Below are positions 1 to 14,890 of a DNA stretch of 64,000 nt, in pieces. Position numbers and translations under genes: made by a program. Under the pieces are notes generated by a model that saw nothing but the letters and a program-made list of their open reading frames with translations, was not told the DNA's origin and searched no databases. Where the stretch lies: assembly GCF_964199755.1 (NCBI RefSeq), contig NC_133900.1, forward strand, positions 73,826,727 to 73,890,726, given 5' to 3'. This DNA is from Larus michahellis (taxonomy: Eukaryota; Chordata; Aves; Charadriiformes; Laridae). The stretch's first letter is position 1; every line of letters starts with the position of its first letter.

Positions 1-1029
1 TTTTCCACTCCAGTAAATGGACCGCCTCAGTGGTGTGTGGAAGAAATGCTTTATCTTCCTGTTTGAATACAGTCATAGGAATAATAACTGGGTGAAATAA
101 GAAAAATGATATTGTAAGAATACATCCGGCAACAAAGGCTAAGTTGTTAGGAAAGGGATGATCCAGTAGTGGTGGAAGAGGGTTGGGTTCCAGCCTCATG
201 TCTTTACACAAAACCAAATTCTTTGGGGGACACAGAGTGGAAATATTCTTTTGAAATGCCCAATTTAGACTCAGATCCCTAAGGCAGAGACCCTGTTGGC
301 TGGGTGTTTCGGAGCTGCCTGCCCTGGGGAATCAGAAGGAAAATGGGGCTCCGTTTGGACATCTCTGTGGAATTGTTAGTAGTAGTAGAACCACGACTCT
401 ATTTCTTGAGGTAATGTAATACAGATCTTTGTTTATCCCAGAGGTATTTGAGATGGTAAATGCTGCGGTGGAAAATAAAACAGCCTGGTGACATTAGCAT
501 CTAATATGCTGTTAACCGCGGCTATATCACAATGTCAGCAACATTTCTAAAATATTTTTGCCTGTGAAGAGCAAGATTTATACATAACCTATTTCTTGCC
601 ATGCTTGAATCCAGTTACTTTTTAGATCTGTGGTATTTCTGCTTAAGTGTTCTCACTTAAACTCTCAGCTGCTGGTCTAGAAGTGAAAAAAAGCAGTGTT
701 GGCACATCAAGGACTGTATTATCATTTCTAGACGTTATTTTCTAGGAAGCAGAAGTTTAATATCTCAAGGGGCAATTAAGCATATTTTAATGGTTTTGAA
801 GCTGGAAAAAATCTAGCAAGCAAACAAAGGCTTAAATAGCTCAAATAATTTTCATGGGAGCTTTATTAATAACAAAAAAAATAATCTTTGCAATCACTTA
901 TAATTTAGGTCAAGAAAAGCACACACAGAAATCCTAGGGAATTTGTTTGATAATTGGGGTAGACTGCTGGGGATGTCAGCCCAGAAACCAGGCCACTTTT
1001 TCTCCAGAAATACTGGGAAAATGTGTTTA

Positions 1030-1310
1030 AATCCCAAGGCCCCCTCCTCCGCACGATGCCCAGCCATCCAACGCAGCCCCTGACATGAGGGACACCACCA
1101 CCCCGAAACCCGGCTCTCCTCTAACGCGTTCTAATTGCGGTGTCCTGGCCAAATCCGGCGGCGGGGCTAGCAGGTTCCGAGCGGGGTTGCCCCGCGGGGA
1201 GCGATGCTCGGGACCAGCCCCGCCGCGGAGCGTGGGCGACCCCCGGTGGCCACCGGGAGCGGGGAGAGAGCCACGCCGGAGCTCGGCCACCCCGAGAAGC
1301 TGGTTCTGGT
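1030..1310. promoter_or_regulatory. Small CpG-rich island inside GABRB1 intron
   Basis: About 280 bases are strikingly GC- and CpG-rich (many CGG, GCG and CCG runs) within otherwise AT-rich intron. Both strands are open for roughly 90-100 codons, which is expected in GC-rich DNA and does not by itself indicate coding. No exon of the host gene is recognised and no protein similarity is apparent. It ends about 110 bases from the LTR. It could be an intragenic promoter or enhancer, or part of an unrecognised element. Confidence 0.45.
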
Positions 1311-1420
1311 TTTCAGGGAACGGGCATAACCGAATTAGATCAACTCGTGCTATTAAATCAGATAAATGTTATTTATTTCGTGTCTTATATATTTAGGGAA
1401 ATAATTCTAGACTTCTGCAG

Positions 1421-2250
1421 CGTGGTGGTTTAACCCCTGCTGGCAGCTAGGACCATGCAGCCCCTCGCTCGCTCCCCGCAGTTGGGATGGGGGAGAGAAT
1501 CGGAAGAGTAAATGTGAGGAAAAAACCCGTGGGTTAAGATAAAGACAGTTTAATAAGTAAAGCAAAAGCTGCGCACACAAGCAAAGCCAAACAAGGAATT
1601 CACTCGCTACTTCCCATGGGCAGGCAGGTGTCCAGCCATCCCCCAGGACAGCAGGGCTCCATCACGCGTAACCGTTACTGGGGAAGACAAACACCATCAC
1701 TACAAACGTCTCCCCCTTCCTTCTTCTTCCCCCAGCTTTATATACTGAGCATGACGTCACATGGTATGGAATCATAGTATCATTTTGGTTGGAAGAGACC
1801 TTTAAGATCATCAAGTCCAACTGTTAACCCAGCACTGCCAAGTTACCACTAAACCATGTCCCTCAGCACCATGTCTACCAGTCTCTTAAATACCTCCAGG
1901 GATGGTGACTCAACCACTTCCCTGGGCAGCCTGTTCCAATGCTTGATAACACTTCTGGTGAAGAAATTTTTCCTAATAGCCAATCTAAACCTCCCCTGAT
2001 GCAACTTGAGGCCATTTCCCTTTGGTCAGTTGGGGTCAGCTGTCCCAGCTGTGTCTCCTCCCAGCTTTTTGTACCCTCACAGCCGACCTGCTGGCCAGGA
2101 TGGTGTGAGGAGCAGAAAAGGCCTTGACTGCTCAGCAACAGCCAAAACCATCAGTGCGCTACCAACACTATTCACCTCCCAAATCCAAAACACAGCACTA
2201 CACCAGCTGCTAAAAAGAAAGTTAATTCCATCCCAGCCAAAACTATGACA
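1421..2250 (-). mobile_element. Endogenous retrovirus LTR (apparently solo), minus orientation, split by a CR1
   Basis: The sequence on both sides of the CR1 at 1770-2018 resembles an LTR family common in bird genomes. Read on the minus strand it begins TGTCATAG at 2250 and carries a CRE-like palindrome TGACGTCA (1752-1759), a TATA box TATATAAAG (1744-1736) and an ATTAAA poly(A) signal (1554-1549), in the order expected for U3, R and U5. No gag, pol or env-like sequence flanks it, so it looks like a solo LTR. The flanks TGCAG (1416-1420) and TGTAG (2251-2255) may be a degraded 5-bp target duplication, in which case the terminal dinucleotide at 1421 has mutated. Family assignment is from memory of the pattern, without a database search. 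Confidence 0.8.
1770..2018 (-). mobile_element. CR1 LINE 3' fragment, antisense, inserted in the LTR
   Basis: This is the reverse complement of a CR1 3' tail. It starts with a GAATCATAG-type repeat and the GGTTGGAAGAGACC block, then runs through the segments CR1 copies carry near their 3' end (TTAAATACCTCCAGGGATGG, CTGGGCAGCCTGTTCCAATG) to GCAACTTGAGGCC. LTR sequence resumes directly afterwards at about 2019, so the CR1 inserted into an LTR already in place. The fragment is 5'-truncated, as most CR1 copies are. Confidence 0.85.
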
Positions 2251-5200
2251 TGTAGTTAAAGTTACAACCACGCTGGACAGCTATTATGAACATAATTGAA
2301 ATATTTCAGGCTCCCAATATTTGACTTCTATGAAATTTGTGTTCACACATCACCATCCAGTTGTAAGAATTGCTTTCTCTGTCACAAAAGCAGGGGCATC
2401 CCTTTAAAGCGGTGACATGGGTACGTACCCAGAGAGAAAAGGATCACATGGGAAAAAAAGCTGCTGAGGGAATTCCTGAGCAGTACAGATAAGTCCAGTG
2501 AACAACTCAGCATGTTAGAGCTGGCCACTGCACAGACTAGACCCACTTATTCTGTCATTGAAATAGCTTTTCTTCTATTGTAAGTGTTAAAGGCACACGC
2601 TGCCAGAAACGAGGGTTTATCGTTGCCTGCTAGCCAGCAGCTACTGCTGCTCCACACTGAACGTTTCTTAATTTACATCACTACAGCTCCTCACTGGAAG
2701 GCACCATCCACTTCAAAAAGGAGGGAGTGATCTGTCCTCTGCTAACCCTGTGCAGAGCTGAGATTGGTTCCAGTCTTTAAACTGCAGCCAACTGTGTTCC
2801 TCTCGAGTTTGCTAGTTTGGAAAGCAAAAAGCACTGTCAACGCCTGTGGGACATGAGGGCCTCCAAGTCCTGCTCCTGTGAACCATCGTCAGCCATGAAA
2901 GCAATGCCTCTCACACAACGTGCGAAGCATGTAACGAAGGACATCACACAACAAAAATCATGTCACGCCAGGGAATGGACAGCCTGGGGAGAGTTTACAC
3001 CTTGTTAGTGTCTAGCAGAGTTATTACAATGACTGTCAAGGAAGTCATGATTGTGCTGAGGTTCCCTCTATATAAAACCACAGGAAGATGGTCCTGCTCA
3101 ATTACTCTTCTAAAAAGAGAGCTAACAAATGTGAATGCTCCTGATTGAAAGGCATCACTATCCCTTTCTCAGAATTTCCCCCAGCTTTGTCTAGAGTAAA
3201 TTCAAGGAAGAAATCAGCATATTAGAAACAGCGGTACCTCACGCTAGATCCATTTTTTGCAGTATTTGGAAATATTTTTTGAGTTTGCAAAGGATAAAGA
3301 CATGGCCTGCCAGCGGTCATGGCTTGTCATCAGCTGAAAGCTTCCATGCAAGTTTCTTGCTTTTGGTCAATTGACTTTATAACTTTGTGGCTCTACTTTT
3401 TATCTAGAAGCCAAAGTCATGGAAACCTTTCCAAGACTAGTGACAAGCACATTTGCCTACTTTAAAAAACTCCCATAATCTGGTTTTGCAAAGGTCCAGC
3501 ATCACCACACACTGTACCAATAACACGGTACGATCCTTCTGTAGGAAGGTGTGCCTGTTTTCCTGTTGAAATCTGCCCTGTGATATCACAGGGGTTTATT
3601 TGGGACTGTTATGGTTTTAACAACTAAATCTAGAATAATTCACCTTTGAGGAAGGGAATTTTATCTGCAATAACCATTCCCTCTTCTGTCAAGAAGGCAG
3701 AGGAACTGCAGAGAGGCTGGCAGAGGCTGCCTGAGGAGACCACAAATGAAGTCAAGACTTGTTGAGCGCTGGATGTGGCTCCTCTCTCTGCCCTGGGTCC
3801 CAGCACGCACCAGCCAAGGAAGCAGCACAACTGGAGCAGAACTGAAGGGAGGGGTGTGAAAAGGGCCCCAGGTGACGACGGCAGAGAACAGAAGAATCAG
3901 GTTCACCATTCTCTTCCAAACCCTGAAGCATAATCCAGGATTCCCACATCTAAACCTTCTTTGCACCAAGTACTGGTGAAACTTCTGGGTAGTGCTGCAC
4001 CTTCCTTCTTTCTAATTCTAGCCCCTAATGATAAAGAAATAGCTATGACTGCTACCTCATGTAGAGGATGTCTGTGTGGTGGCAAGTCTACACATAATCA
4101 ACACCCTTTCAGGATGAGACGACAGTTTACCATTTCTTCTATTTTCCTGTATCCTTTTTAAAAAGGGAAAACATTCAAGAGAGGGTTTTTTAATAATAGA
4201 GATTTGCAAGAAAACAAAGTTAACAGTTCCTTGGCAATCTTAGTCTTGGCCTTTTAAACAGACTTAGCAGTCTTCATCCCCTCCTTCAGTCATTCTGTTT
4301 GACACCCCACGTGTGGCTCATGTTGGCCCCACGGCTTGTGTGCAACGCCTTTAAAGCAGCCACTGAAGCCCCACTACCAAGCAGCTACCTTGACCTTTTG
4401 CAGTGAAAACCTTTTGGATTCTACCTGGAAGGAATGAAAACCAGGCATGCAGAGAGCCTTGCGTGACAGCCCCGGGATGGTTCATTTCCAAAACATTAGC
4501 ATAATTAATGGAAAGCACAGCTTTTAGGCGAACCGCAGCGATCCATATTACACAGGTTAGTACAGTTTCGGGAGCAATTCAGACAGCAAACCATGGCACT
4601 GAGCAGTTCACAAATAAGATAGGCGAACACTTCACCTTGTTCAGCCCGTCGCTGTGCGTTTGCATCAAACAACAGCTCAATACCTGCAGACTTTCCAAGC
4701 AGTCCCTTGGGCCCGGCAGCGAATTGTGAGAGCTTCTCCGATGGTCACCAGGGAAACTACGGACCCGTTCTGCATGGGGTCAGCCTTCCAGACATGAGGC
4801 GATTACCAGGCACTATCACAGGAAAAGACACCTCAGGACTAATTTCCCTAGCTAGAGATTGCATTACTGGTGGATACGAAGGGATAAGTTCCTAACTCTG
4901 TAGAGGCTTCTACAGTTGGCTCAGCTGGCAAAACTACTGTCGGGTTTTCTAAAGCTTTGCATTCAAACATGTGTTTTTATTTGATCTGTGTTATATGATT
5001 TTAAACCTGATTAAATCTAACACCTGGAGGAAAAGTTTAAAAATAGATGAGATCTTGTGCTCTCCTTTGGTAGATCTCTGGAGAAAGTAGTAAAATGCAA
5101 TAAATTGGAACCAGTTTAAATATTAGTTCAAAAATATCATCAGTTGTGAGATGTTTTTTGAAACTCAGTCACTTTTGAGTTTAATCAAAATGGTAACAAT

Positions 5201-5865
5201 AATGTTAATTCCCAGTGGTAGAATGAAAAATTAATTTTTAATTAAATGATAAATAAGCAACATCGCTGTTAAAAGGAAAGAGAAGAAATGTGCTAGTTTT
5301 GAAGTCGATAGGAAATAGTTCTGTGATAACAGAAGATCAAAGATGGCATGGTCTAATTAAAATATAAAATGCTGCATGAATATCAAAGGGATACCTACAG
5401 CTCCGACAGACATTGTCAGGTAATAGCACAGGCACCTGAATTCTTCTAGGATCGTCTTTGTCTCCATTGGCTCCAAACTCTGTATTTTGTCACAGTCTGC
5501 ATAGGAAATCAAATGCAAAGCTGGGAGCTGAACCTGTTTTTACTGTCAGAGCTCCTCTTAGAGAGTTTAAAAGTTTCACTGGTGTTATATCAGTCTGTTG
5601 GTGAACTGAGCAGCTCCAGCCTGAACGAAAAGTAGTAGTATTAGAGCTCACTAAAAATTGATCTTTAATCTTAAATACCATCCTCGTTTTCTGTCTTCTC
5701 CCTTTCCACATTGAGAAGCTTCCCCTAGGTACAGAGGAGGCTGCGTGGCTTCTGTGCAACGAAATGTCACACAACAGAAGGCTGAATTCCTGACTAACAG
5801 CAGCTCCTTCCACTTTAACCGCAACTACTTGAGTCAAATAATACAACAAAAAGAAAAATCAATAA

Positions 5866-6033
<168 letters not shown>

Positions 6034-6107
6034 TAGCTAGTTAAAAAAAATCTCCCCTCTCTTCCTCAACCCAGAAATATCAGTGTCTAATTTTTGTTAG
6101 GCATTAG

Positions 6108-7588
<1,481 letters not shown>

Positions 7589-7839
7589 GAATCACCACTG
7601 TGTTGACCATGACCACCATCAGCACCCACCTCAGAGAGACCTTGCCAAAGATCCCCTACGTCAAGGCAATAGATATTTACCTGATGGGATGCTTTGTGTT
7701 TGTGTTCCTGGCCTTGCTGGAATACGCCTTTGTAAACTACATATTCTTTGGGAAAGGACCCCAACGTCAAAAAAAGGCAGGAGGCAGGGCGGGACACGCT
7801 ACAGGCGAGAAGAGCAGACTGGAAACAAATAGAGTCCAG
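7589..7839 (+). CDS. GABRB1: GABA-A receptor beta1 subunit, exon 8 equivalent (M2, M3, start of cytoplasmic loop)
   Basis: The exon follows TTTCACAG and encodes the pore-lining M2 helix ([20 protein letters not shown]), the M2-M3 linker ([14 protein letters not shown]), the M3 helix ([20 protein letters not shown]) and the start of the large cytoplasmic loop, ending VQ before GTAAAA in phase 0. The M2 15' residue is serine (codon AGC at 7621-7623); beta2 and beta3 carry asparagine there, so this points to beta1. The loop part ([19 protein letters not shown]) is basic and differs clearly from the mammalian beta1 loop as I remember it, which is usual for this low-constraint region. Confidence 0.97.
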
Positions 7840-9674
7840 GTAAAATGTTCAAGTTAACTTTTCAAGCATTATTTCTCCTGTGACAGTGTTGATGTACATG
7901 ATGACAGAGACAAATGCAGCTTGAACATATATGCAAAAGCCTTTAAGATTGTCTAGGGGAAAGTCGTATTTTAAGGAGATTACAGCAACATATGGTTTGT
8001 TTCGTCTTCAACTGAAAACAGAGTAAGAAACTACAGAAAATGCAAATGAATATTCAGAACAAGCATTTCTTTGCAGCGCAGAAGAAATACAACGAATACA
8101 AGGAAGTTAAATATTTACCATTTCAACTGTATATTTCTTTGCTATAGAAGGTGGTATAGAACAAATATTTATTATATAGTTCCTCTTTACCCACAGAAAC
8201 TTCACCAAAAATAGAAAACAAAGACAGACGCTGTTGCTTCAGTGAGTCTTGAATGAAGCCCAACACCACTGAGCTTCCAGGAACATGAGGAGGATGCTGC
8301 TAGGCTAGAACAGCTTTCACAGATGTCAGGATTTTTCCCTCAGGCTAAATTCAAGCAGACCACAGCTACCCCCTCATAAAAAACAAGCCAGACAAACTCC
8401 GGGAAAAAAATACTATGGACAATTTTTTAACAGGGAAAAGTTTAATTTAGCAGTACATCACTGAGCACTTGCAAACTTACATAAATCTATTCTGTTTTTT
8501 CCCAGTTTTTCAGAAATAAACACTTCCCTCAGGTGTATTTAGCCCAGTGTGACTCAGAAGAAAATACTTACCCTAATGAGACAAAAATGTTCTTCTGTTC
8601 TCTGCTTTTCTTACAATACATTACACCCAAGTATTAATGAGATCCTACCCAGGCTGTCCTATAAACTTCTGTACTGTTGTGGCCTGAGGTGATAACATTT
8701 GGACAAAACTATATTTAAGCCCTCTGTTCAGCTTGAAGAATGAGACTGACACATAGAACTCTTAACAGGTAAGACTTCAGCTTGACGGATGGTAGCGATT
8801 TCATATACATGTCAGGACGTGGATTTCAGAAACTCTGGTATTTTATTAGTCCTAGAGTTGTGTGTCTTGTGTCCCAGCAGCCACACCGCTGCAGCTAAAT
8901 ATCATTAACAGAGTCGTCACATCTGCAGTTTCCGTGAACTCATGAGCCCGTTAAAAGTCCTTACCCACGTTTGCCTCCTGTCCCAATGTGTAGGAGATAC
9001 TTTATGACAGTGGGTGCACAAATTCAGTCCAGGTTTGCAGCAGTCTCCAAGATCCCACAAAGTATTGTCCTTCACAGAGCAGAGGAGGTAAGCCACGCCG
9101 TTACAGATTGTGGTGCACAGACACTGTCTATCCATGGAAGATAAGGAAGGGAAAAAAACAACAAAACCCAAAAAATCTGACCAGCCACCTCAACAGCTCC
9201 TGAGATAACCTGGCCTAGGTGAGAAGGAACACAGCAAAGGTTCATGACAAAGAGGGAAGCAACACTTCTTCAGAGGTCAGCCTTGGCTACATGGGCCCCA
9301 GTACACTGAACTGAGTAGAGGATGAGAAAGTGTAAAGGATAAGAGTGCAGGTAAGCTCTTTTTCCTACATATTTGGAGAGTTTGTTTAACTAACAAAAAG
9401 CCCTAACTCATGACTAAAAGCTTTTCTCTAAATGTTACGCTGGCAAAGATTACGCTGAGACCAGTATTCAGAGTGGGATGGAAAGTATTTACAACCACAC
9501 CTGAACTTTTCAGGGCACCACATGCATAGAACTGGCATTTTTCTGACAGAAAATGGAAGGCATTGTGCCAGGATTTGTAAGTGTTCACACTTCAGACTGC
9601 AATTCCGTTCTGAGATTGAGAATGCTTTAAGTGAACAGGCTGCTTTCTGCCTGTACAGTGCAGGGTGTGATTTT

Positions 9675-9676
<2 letters not shown>

Positions 9677-9705
<29 letters not shown>

Positions 9706-9727
9706 AACACATAGACACACACATGTG
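9677..9727. repeat. Compound ATAC/AT/CA microsatellite
   Basis: A run of ATAC units passes into alternating AT and then CA-type dinucleotides. It lies within the GABRB1 last intron. Confidence 0.85.
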
Positions 9728-12700
9728 TACGGATATCGATGGTTTTTGTTTTTGTTATCCTACTGGAGATACACTGATGTGAAACCTTGCAAGCATTCGT
9801 TTTACTCAGCATGGAAATGCTGATGTCCAACAGCCATATTTCTGTCTGCGGCAGGAAGAATGCACGCGACCGGAGAAGTGGGACACAGGAAGGTTATGTG
9901 ATCTCTAGCAAAGACATCTCCCAGCCCCTCTCCATCATGTTTTGAGATTTTTCACTGGTATGATGATGTCTGTACAGCAGCAGGGGAAATTTTTTTTTGG
10001 AGCACAAAAGAAGTACAGCTGTAAGTATATACAGCTATAGGATATTTTTTCCCCTTTTAATCTTGACCCATACCACTCGCCCGTACGGGGACCTATATAG
10101 CCAACAGAAGATATGTAACAGTGCTTCCTCTCTTTGTGCCAGGTGAAGATATTGCTCCTTCTCTTCTGACATACAACTCCCATGACTAGAAGTGTTCAAA
10201 TTCCTTCACCAGATAACAAAAGCGTTAGACGTGTGAGCGACACTCAGCAAACTGACTGCAATAATAACACAGGATAGAGAAGACCAGATGGAAATAAAAC
10301 CTCTCCAGCTTCACAATTTATACTGTTTCATTCTTTAGTATGCAAAAAACTATTAATTTGTAGTAAAAAGTCTTACTGTTTCTCTAAATAAAGCATAAAG
10401 ACTATTTATATCTCCTTGTCTATTTGTCAAAGCTAGATGTCACTGAGGAAACCACCATAATTATGGATAAACAGGACAAACCACCCGGCAAGAAAATATT
10501 TAGATAGTCCTTGCATGCAACTGCTTCTGTTTCCCCAGACAACTAAAATGTGAATAATCATTACAAAGAAGTTGTCTCTTAAGCAGGAGAAAGAGGTAGG
10601 ATGTGACCATAAGGTGAGTGGGAACAGGGCTGAGCCATCAAGGGGTTCATTAAGGGCAACACAAGGCAGGTGACAAACGGTGTCTTGCTCCCCAGTTCTG
10701 CACAGCATCACACCTTCCTTTGAAACCTTCTGTGCACCACGAAACACTTCGGATGGAAAAACAGAGACCAGCCACAGGCTCCAAGGAAAACGTACTTTTT
10801 TCCAGCTTCCAGCAGCTACTGGAAGGAGAAAAAGGAGGGATAACGTAACCACACGGCTAGCTCAACCTTCAAGTAAATCCACACCTGAATGAGTGTATCC
10901 CCACCGAGCATGACCTGTTTCTTTGAAGATCAGCTTGTGATAACACTACTGCATTTGTTCCGACAAGACAGCTTGCATGAGTAACATGGCCCTGAATCTT
11001 TCATCTTAAGAGAAAGAGAAGATGTTTTTGTACTGAGACAAAACAAAAGTTCCTACCTTTTATCTCCCAACAGTTAACACACACAAAAAAAAGTAGGTAG
11101 GTAAAACCCCATTCCAGACAGCACTAAGCATTTGAGACTCATCTTTTGTCAAGGAATGCCAACACGCTCTTCCCCTAAAGCTGACTGGTTTTATGTGGTC
11201 AACACAGGACTGTTGTTTTGGAGATTTTTTTTTATCACTTTAACTATTTTACACTTAAAATATCATTTGATGCTCCTAAGCAGGGAACTCATTTTCTAAG
11301 TAAACACATAAACCAGATTATTATTTCTTGTTATGATGATTCCTGAGCACACATCAAGACTTTTCCATCACTGATGAAGATTCGTATGTATGTACCTGTG
11401 CTGATTTAGGCTTTAGGTAGTTCCAGTGCAAACAAAGAATTTAAAAAAAATCTATAAACTCAATATAGATACAGACCAAATATAGTTACAAATGTCATTA
11501 TAAGAAGCGTCACCACATACCTGCATCTGAAGAATATTTAAACTTTGATAATTATACCAGATGATTAACACAATGTCAGCTCTAGATGCTTTGACATCCT
11601 CCTTACATATTCTTCATGATATGCTCAAAAGACAAAAAAAAAATTCTTCAGCTTTCTACAACTTCAGGCAAAATGCATGTGTTGTACAAAGAAGGCAGAG
11701 TGCGTATGTTCATGCAAACACACATTTAGGCTCAGAATATCTGTTAAGCAGGAAATCCTGTTTTCATCTGAGCAATGGTCGGTTTATGTAGTAAAATTTA
11801 GGGCATTACAGTTAAAAAACGACAAAGTGGTATTTGAAAGAATAAACACATTATATCCAAACAAGGAAGAACTTGCTCTGGATTTGATATAGCTCATCTT
11901 TCATACCTCAGGAGGGGACTAAGCAGGCAGACAGCTGGCGGGCCAGAAAACTGAGCAGACAGAGCCTTGTCCCTTCCATCCCCACTTTTTGTCATGCCAT
12001 CCAACGCAAACGTGTCAAAGACTGCGTGCAACCGTACCTGATGTGGGGAAAGCGCCTCATCACTGCGACACGGGGTGGCATGAGTTGAAGCCTGCTGGCT
12101 GTTTCTGATCCTTCAGGCTTCCTCCAGCACAGGGCCAAGAGCAAGCCCCAGGTAGCCTTGTATTAACTGAGAGAAAAAAGATTTTAACACAGAAAATTTA
12201 CAGCTTTTACTGTGCGTACATTTGCTGTTAATCCATTTTAACATTAACAAAACCAATAACAAGTCTCTTTTGGGGATCCTTTAACAATTTGCACATTTTC
12301 CAGATTCCTATGGGAACGTGTAGAATTTCTGTGCTTCAATAACAAAACCTCAGCTGCACAAATTTTAAGAATATTTTGGAGTGAACTTCAACAAATTCTG
12401 AAAGGGTTTTAAATTATGTGGGAACTATTGGTCCAGCTTCATGTTGCACAAGCAGCAAATTTGACCCAGGTACTTAAGAAGAGCTTTTATACTTTTCTGA
12501 GCTAATTTATTCAAGATCAGTGTAAGGTCCTTTGCTCTGAATTGCGAAGGCTGTAATTCAAAGACTGAATTGCTTCGTGACGTATACAAATCATCGCGCT
12601 TAAAATGATTTAAACAAAACTCATTTTAAGATATAACAGGTTCATTCATAACCCTTAAAGCAGGAATTCATACACTGCTTGGCTTATAATAAACTGACAA

Positions 12701-14049
12701 GGCATATTAGTTTAAGAAACATCCCTATGAATCACCTTAGATCATAGGCAGTTATGAGTTGTCTTCACAAAAAAGAAGCCATAATAACTGCTTAGTGATG
12801 CCTGCACTACTGTTACTATTATTATAACACTAAAGTCAATTAGCTTAAATGTTAGATTACGTAATCAAAGACAGCTCAAAGGGCTATTCCATAAAACTGG
12901 GAAGAAAACTACCAAAACTTCTGAGAAATAAAAAAAAAAAAACCAATCTCATTTTACACGGAGACAACGCTGTGATCGCTGCTTGTTCCACAGCAAATGT
13001 CAGAACTTAGGAGTAATGAATATTCCCATAGTTACGGCAGTCCTCTGGAGAGTAGGAAAGATTGCAAACACCATGCTGGTTTGTGACCATCGGGCCTCTT
13101 TAACCCAGAATATGTGACCTTTTCCCACCAAAACAGTGGTGGGAACTGGAGCGTTCCCACTGAACGCTCGTTCCAACGTGGACAGAATCAGTTACTAGAC
13201 CTGACTAGAGCATTTGCTATCTGTGGTGACTTATTACTCCATTGAGAAGACTTTTTTCCCCACAGTTCTGCTGGGAGGGTTTTGTACAAATAGCCCCTTC
13301 GCTTCTTTGTTTTCCCTTAGTAAGCGCTTAGTCTGGCACAGTGTAGATACACCATCAGTCACCACACAACATTTTCTCCTTCCAGCAATGGGAAGGAACA
13401 TCTTCCACACTGCCAGGCGGACCCGAGGCTTTTCTCGGGCTCCCAGCTTCCCTCTGCGACAACCCCCAGGGCCTGGGTTTCCCCGTGTGCTCTGCTGGGA
13501 GTTTTATCTTGAACGCATTTCAAACCTGCTGTAGATTATTATACCATTTCCTAGCTCTGCTATGTCTTGCTAAAAATGTAAAGCTCAGAGTGCAAACAAA
13601 GCATTGCATATTATTGGTGCTTCACAAGACTAGATATTGTCAATAAGTAACTTATTTTTTTTTTATTTGATATAAAGGCATCCCCAGACAGCCATGGTAT
13701 GGATTGTAATATATTTGGGGTAACTCCAAAGCCACAGTTTACAAAAAACAATTTTAATACTCAAGCCTCAAGGTGAAGTCTTTAAAGTTTCATTTAAGAC
13801 GTCTGTGTTCCTGATGTGTATTTCCCTCATACGAGTTACAGTGGGTGTTTAAATATCTGGGAATTTGAAACAGGAATTCTTTATGGAGAAGTCAGGAGTC
13901 ATCCTGGAAATACCAAAAAACTTTTCCTAAAAGAGGTTTTGCTACAAACATGTAGAAAACTAAAGATAAATGAATATGTAAACACTTTGAAGTAATGCAG
14001 CCTTTCGGGGTTAATTACATTCATACATAAAAAAGGCAAATGATATTAA

Positions 14050-14059
14050 AATATATATA

Positions 14060-14092
<33 letters not shown>
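14050..14092. repeat. (AT)n microsatellite, self-complementary
   Basis: Two AT dinucleotide tracts are separated by a short T run. Such tracts are self-complementary and can extrude as cruciforms, and they are usually length-polymorphic. Confidence 0.9.
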
Positions 14093-14096
<4 letters not shown>

Positions 14097-14890
14097 GCTT
14101 GTGCCAGACACATACATATCGGTTGCAGCTTCTAGTTCTTTGCTTAGGTACTTAAAACGGTGTCCTGACTAACAGTGCAAAAAAGTAAGTGATAAACATA
14201 TTTGAAACAACTGCTTCTGGTACCAACGTGTAAAAACGCAACCGAAGTTTTCAAGGTTTCATGGAGTGAAATGGATTATTCTATCTGCACATGAGCAAGT
14301 TAATGGTATGCTGCGGGGAGTAGGGATTTCCATCTCCTATAGTAATTCTCCAAAATTAATTCTCACACAAGCATTCTACAATAACCGATAAAATGCGCAT
14401 GTACCTACATGCTCTTCATATGATGAACGCATTGTTACAAAACTGGTTTTGACACTAACCTGCAGCACTATTTGCGGTATAAAACTGTATAAAATGGGCA
14501 AAGACAGCAACATTTTATTTTCACCTTGAGTATGTGAAATCTTGGGGTGAAAGGTCACCAGACATTAAAAATCAGTATTTCATAAAGACCATGATCTAAG
14601 TTAGAGATAAAATTAGGGAAGTCTTGATGAGATAACTAACTGAATTAAAAGGTCCCAAACAAAGGAGCCGGGTCAGGATGGATGGTACTTAGATGCTTAA
14701 TAGCTAATTTCATGCTAGTCAGGAAACCGTATTCAGTATCTTTTCACTTTTGTGAACACTGTATAAGATGTGGCTGTCACTGCAGCCCCAGGAGCACCTC
14801 AGCAGCAGAGACAGAAGGTATTCGTCCATCTGGGAGACACCTTGGGTTGGCTGAGGAACTCATCTCATTCCCATTCCTTCCTTGATACAG

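Larger units (their letters stand above)
7840..14890 (+). other. GABRB1: GABRB1 last intron (about 7 kb)
   Basis: This is AT-rich intron with canonical GT (7840) and AG (14889-14890) ends. It holds simple repeats near 9677 and 14050. I found no exon, no CR1 copy and no RNA gene. Frames of about 70-140 codons, such as the minus-strand one at 10433-10852, show no recognisable domain. Confidence 0.8.

Noticed and set aside
1027-1433. Three overlapping frames of 87-103 codons on both strands
   Set aside because: They are produced by CpG-rich composition; no domain, splice signals or start context supports a protein.
1875-2271. Short frames of 62-87 codons across the LTR/CR1 junction
   Set aside because: They cross two unrelated repeats and have no resemblance to retroviral or CR1 proteins in frame.
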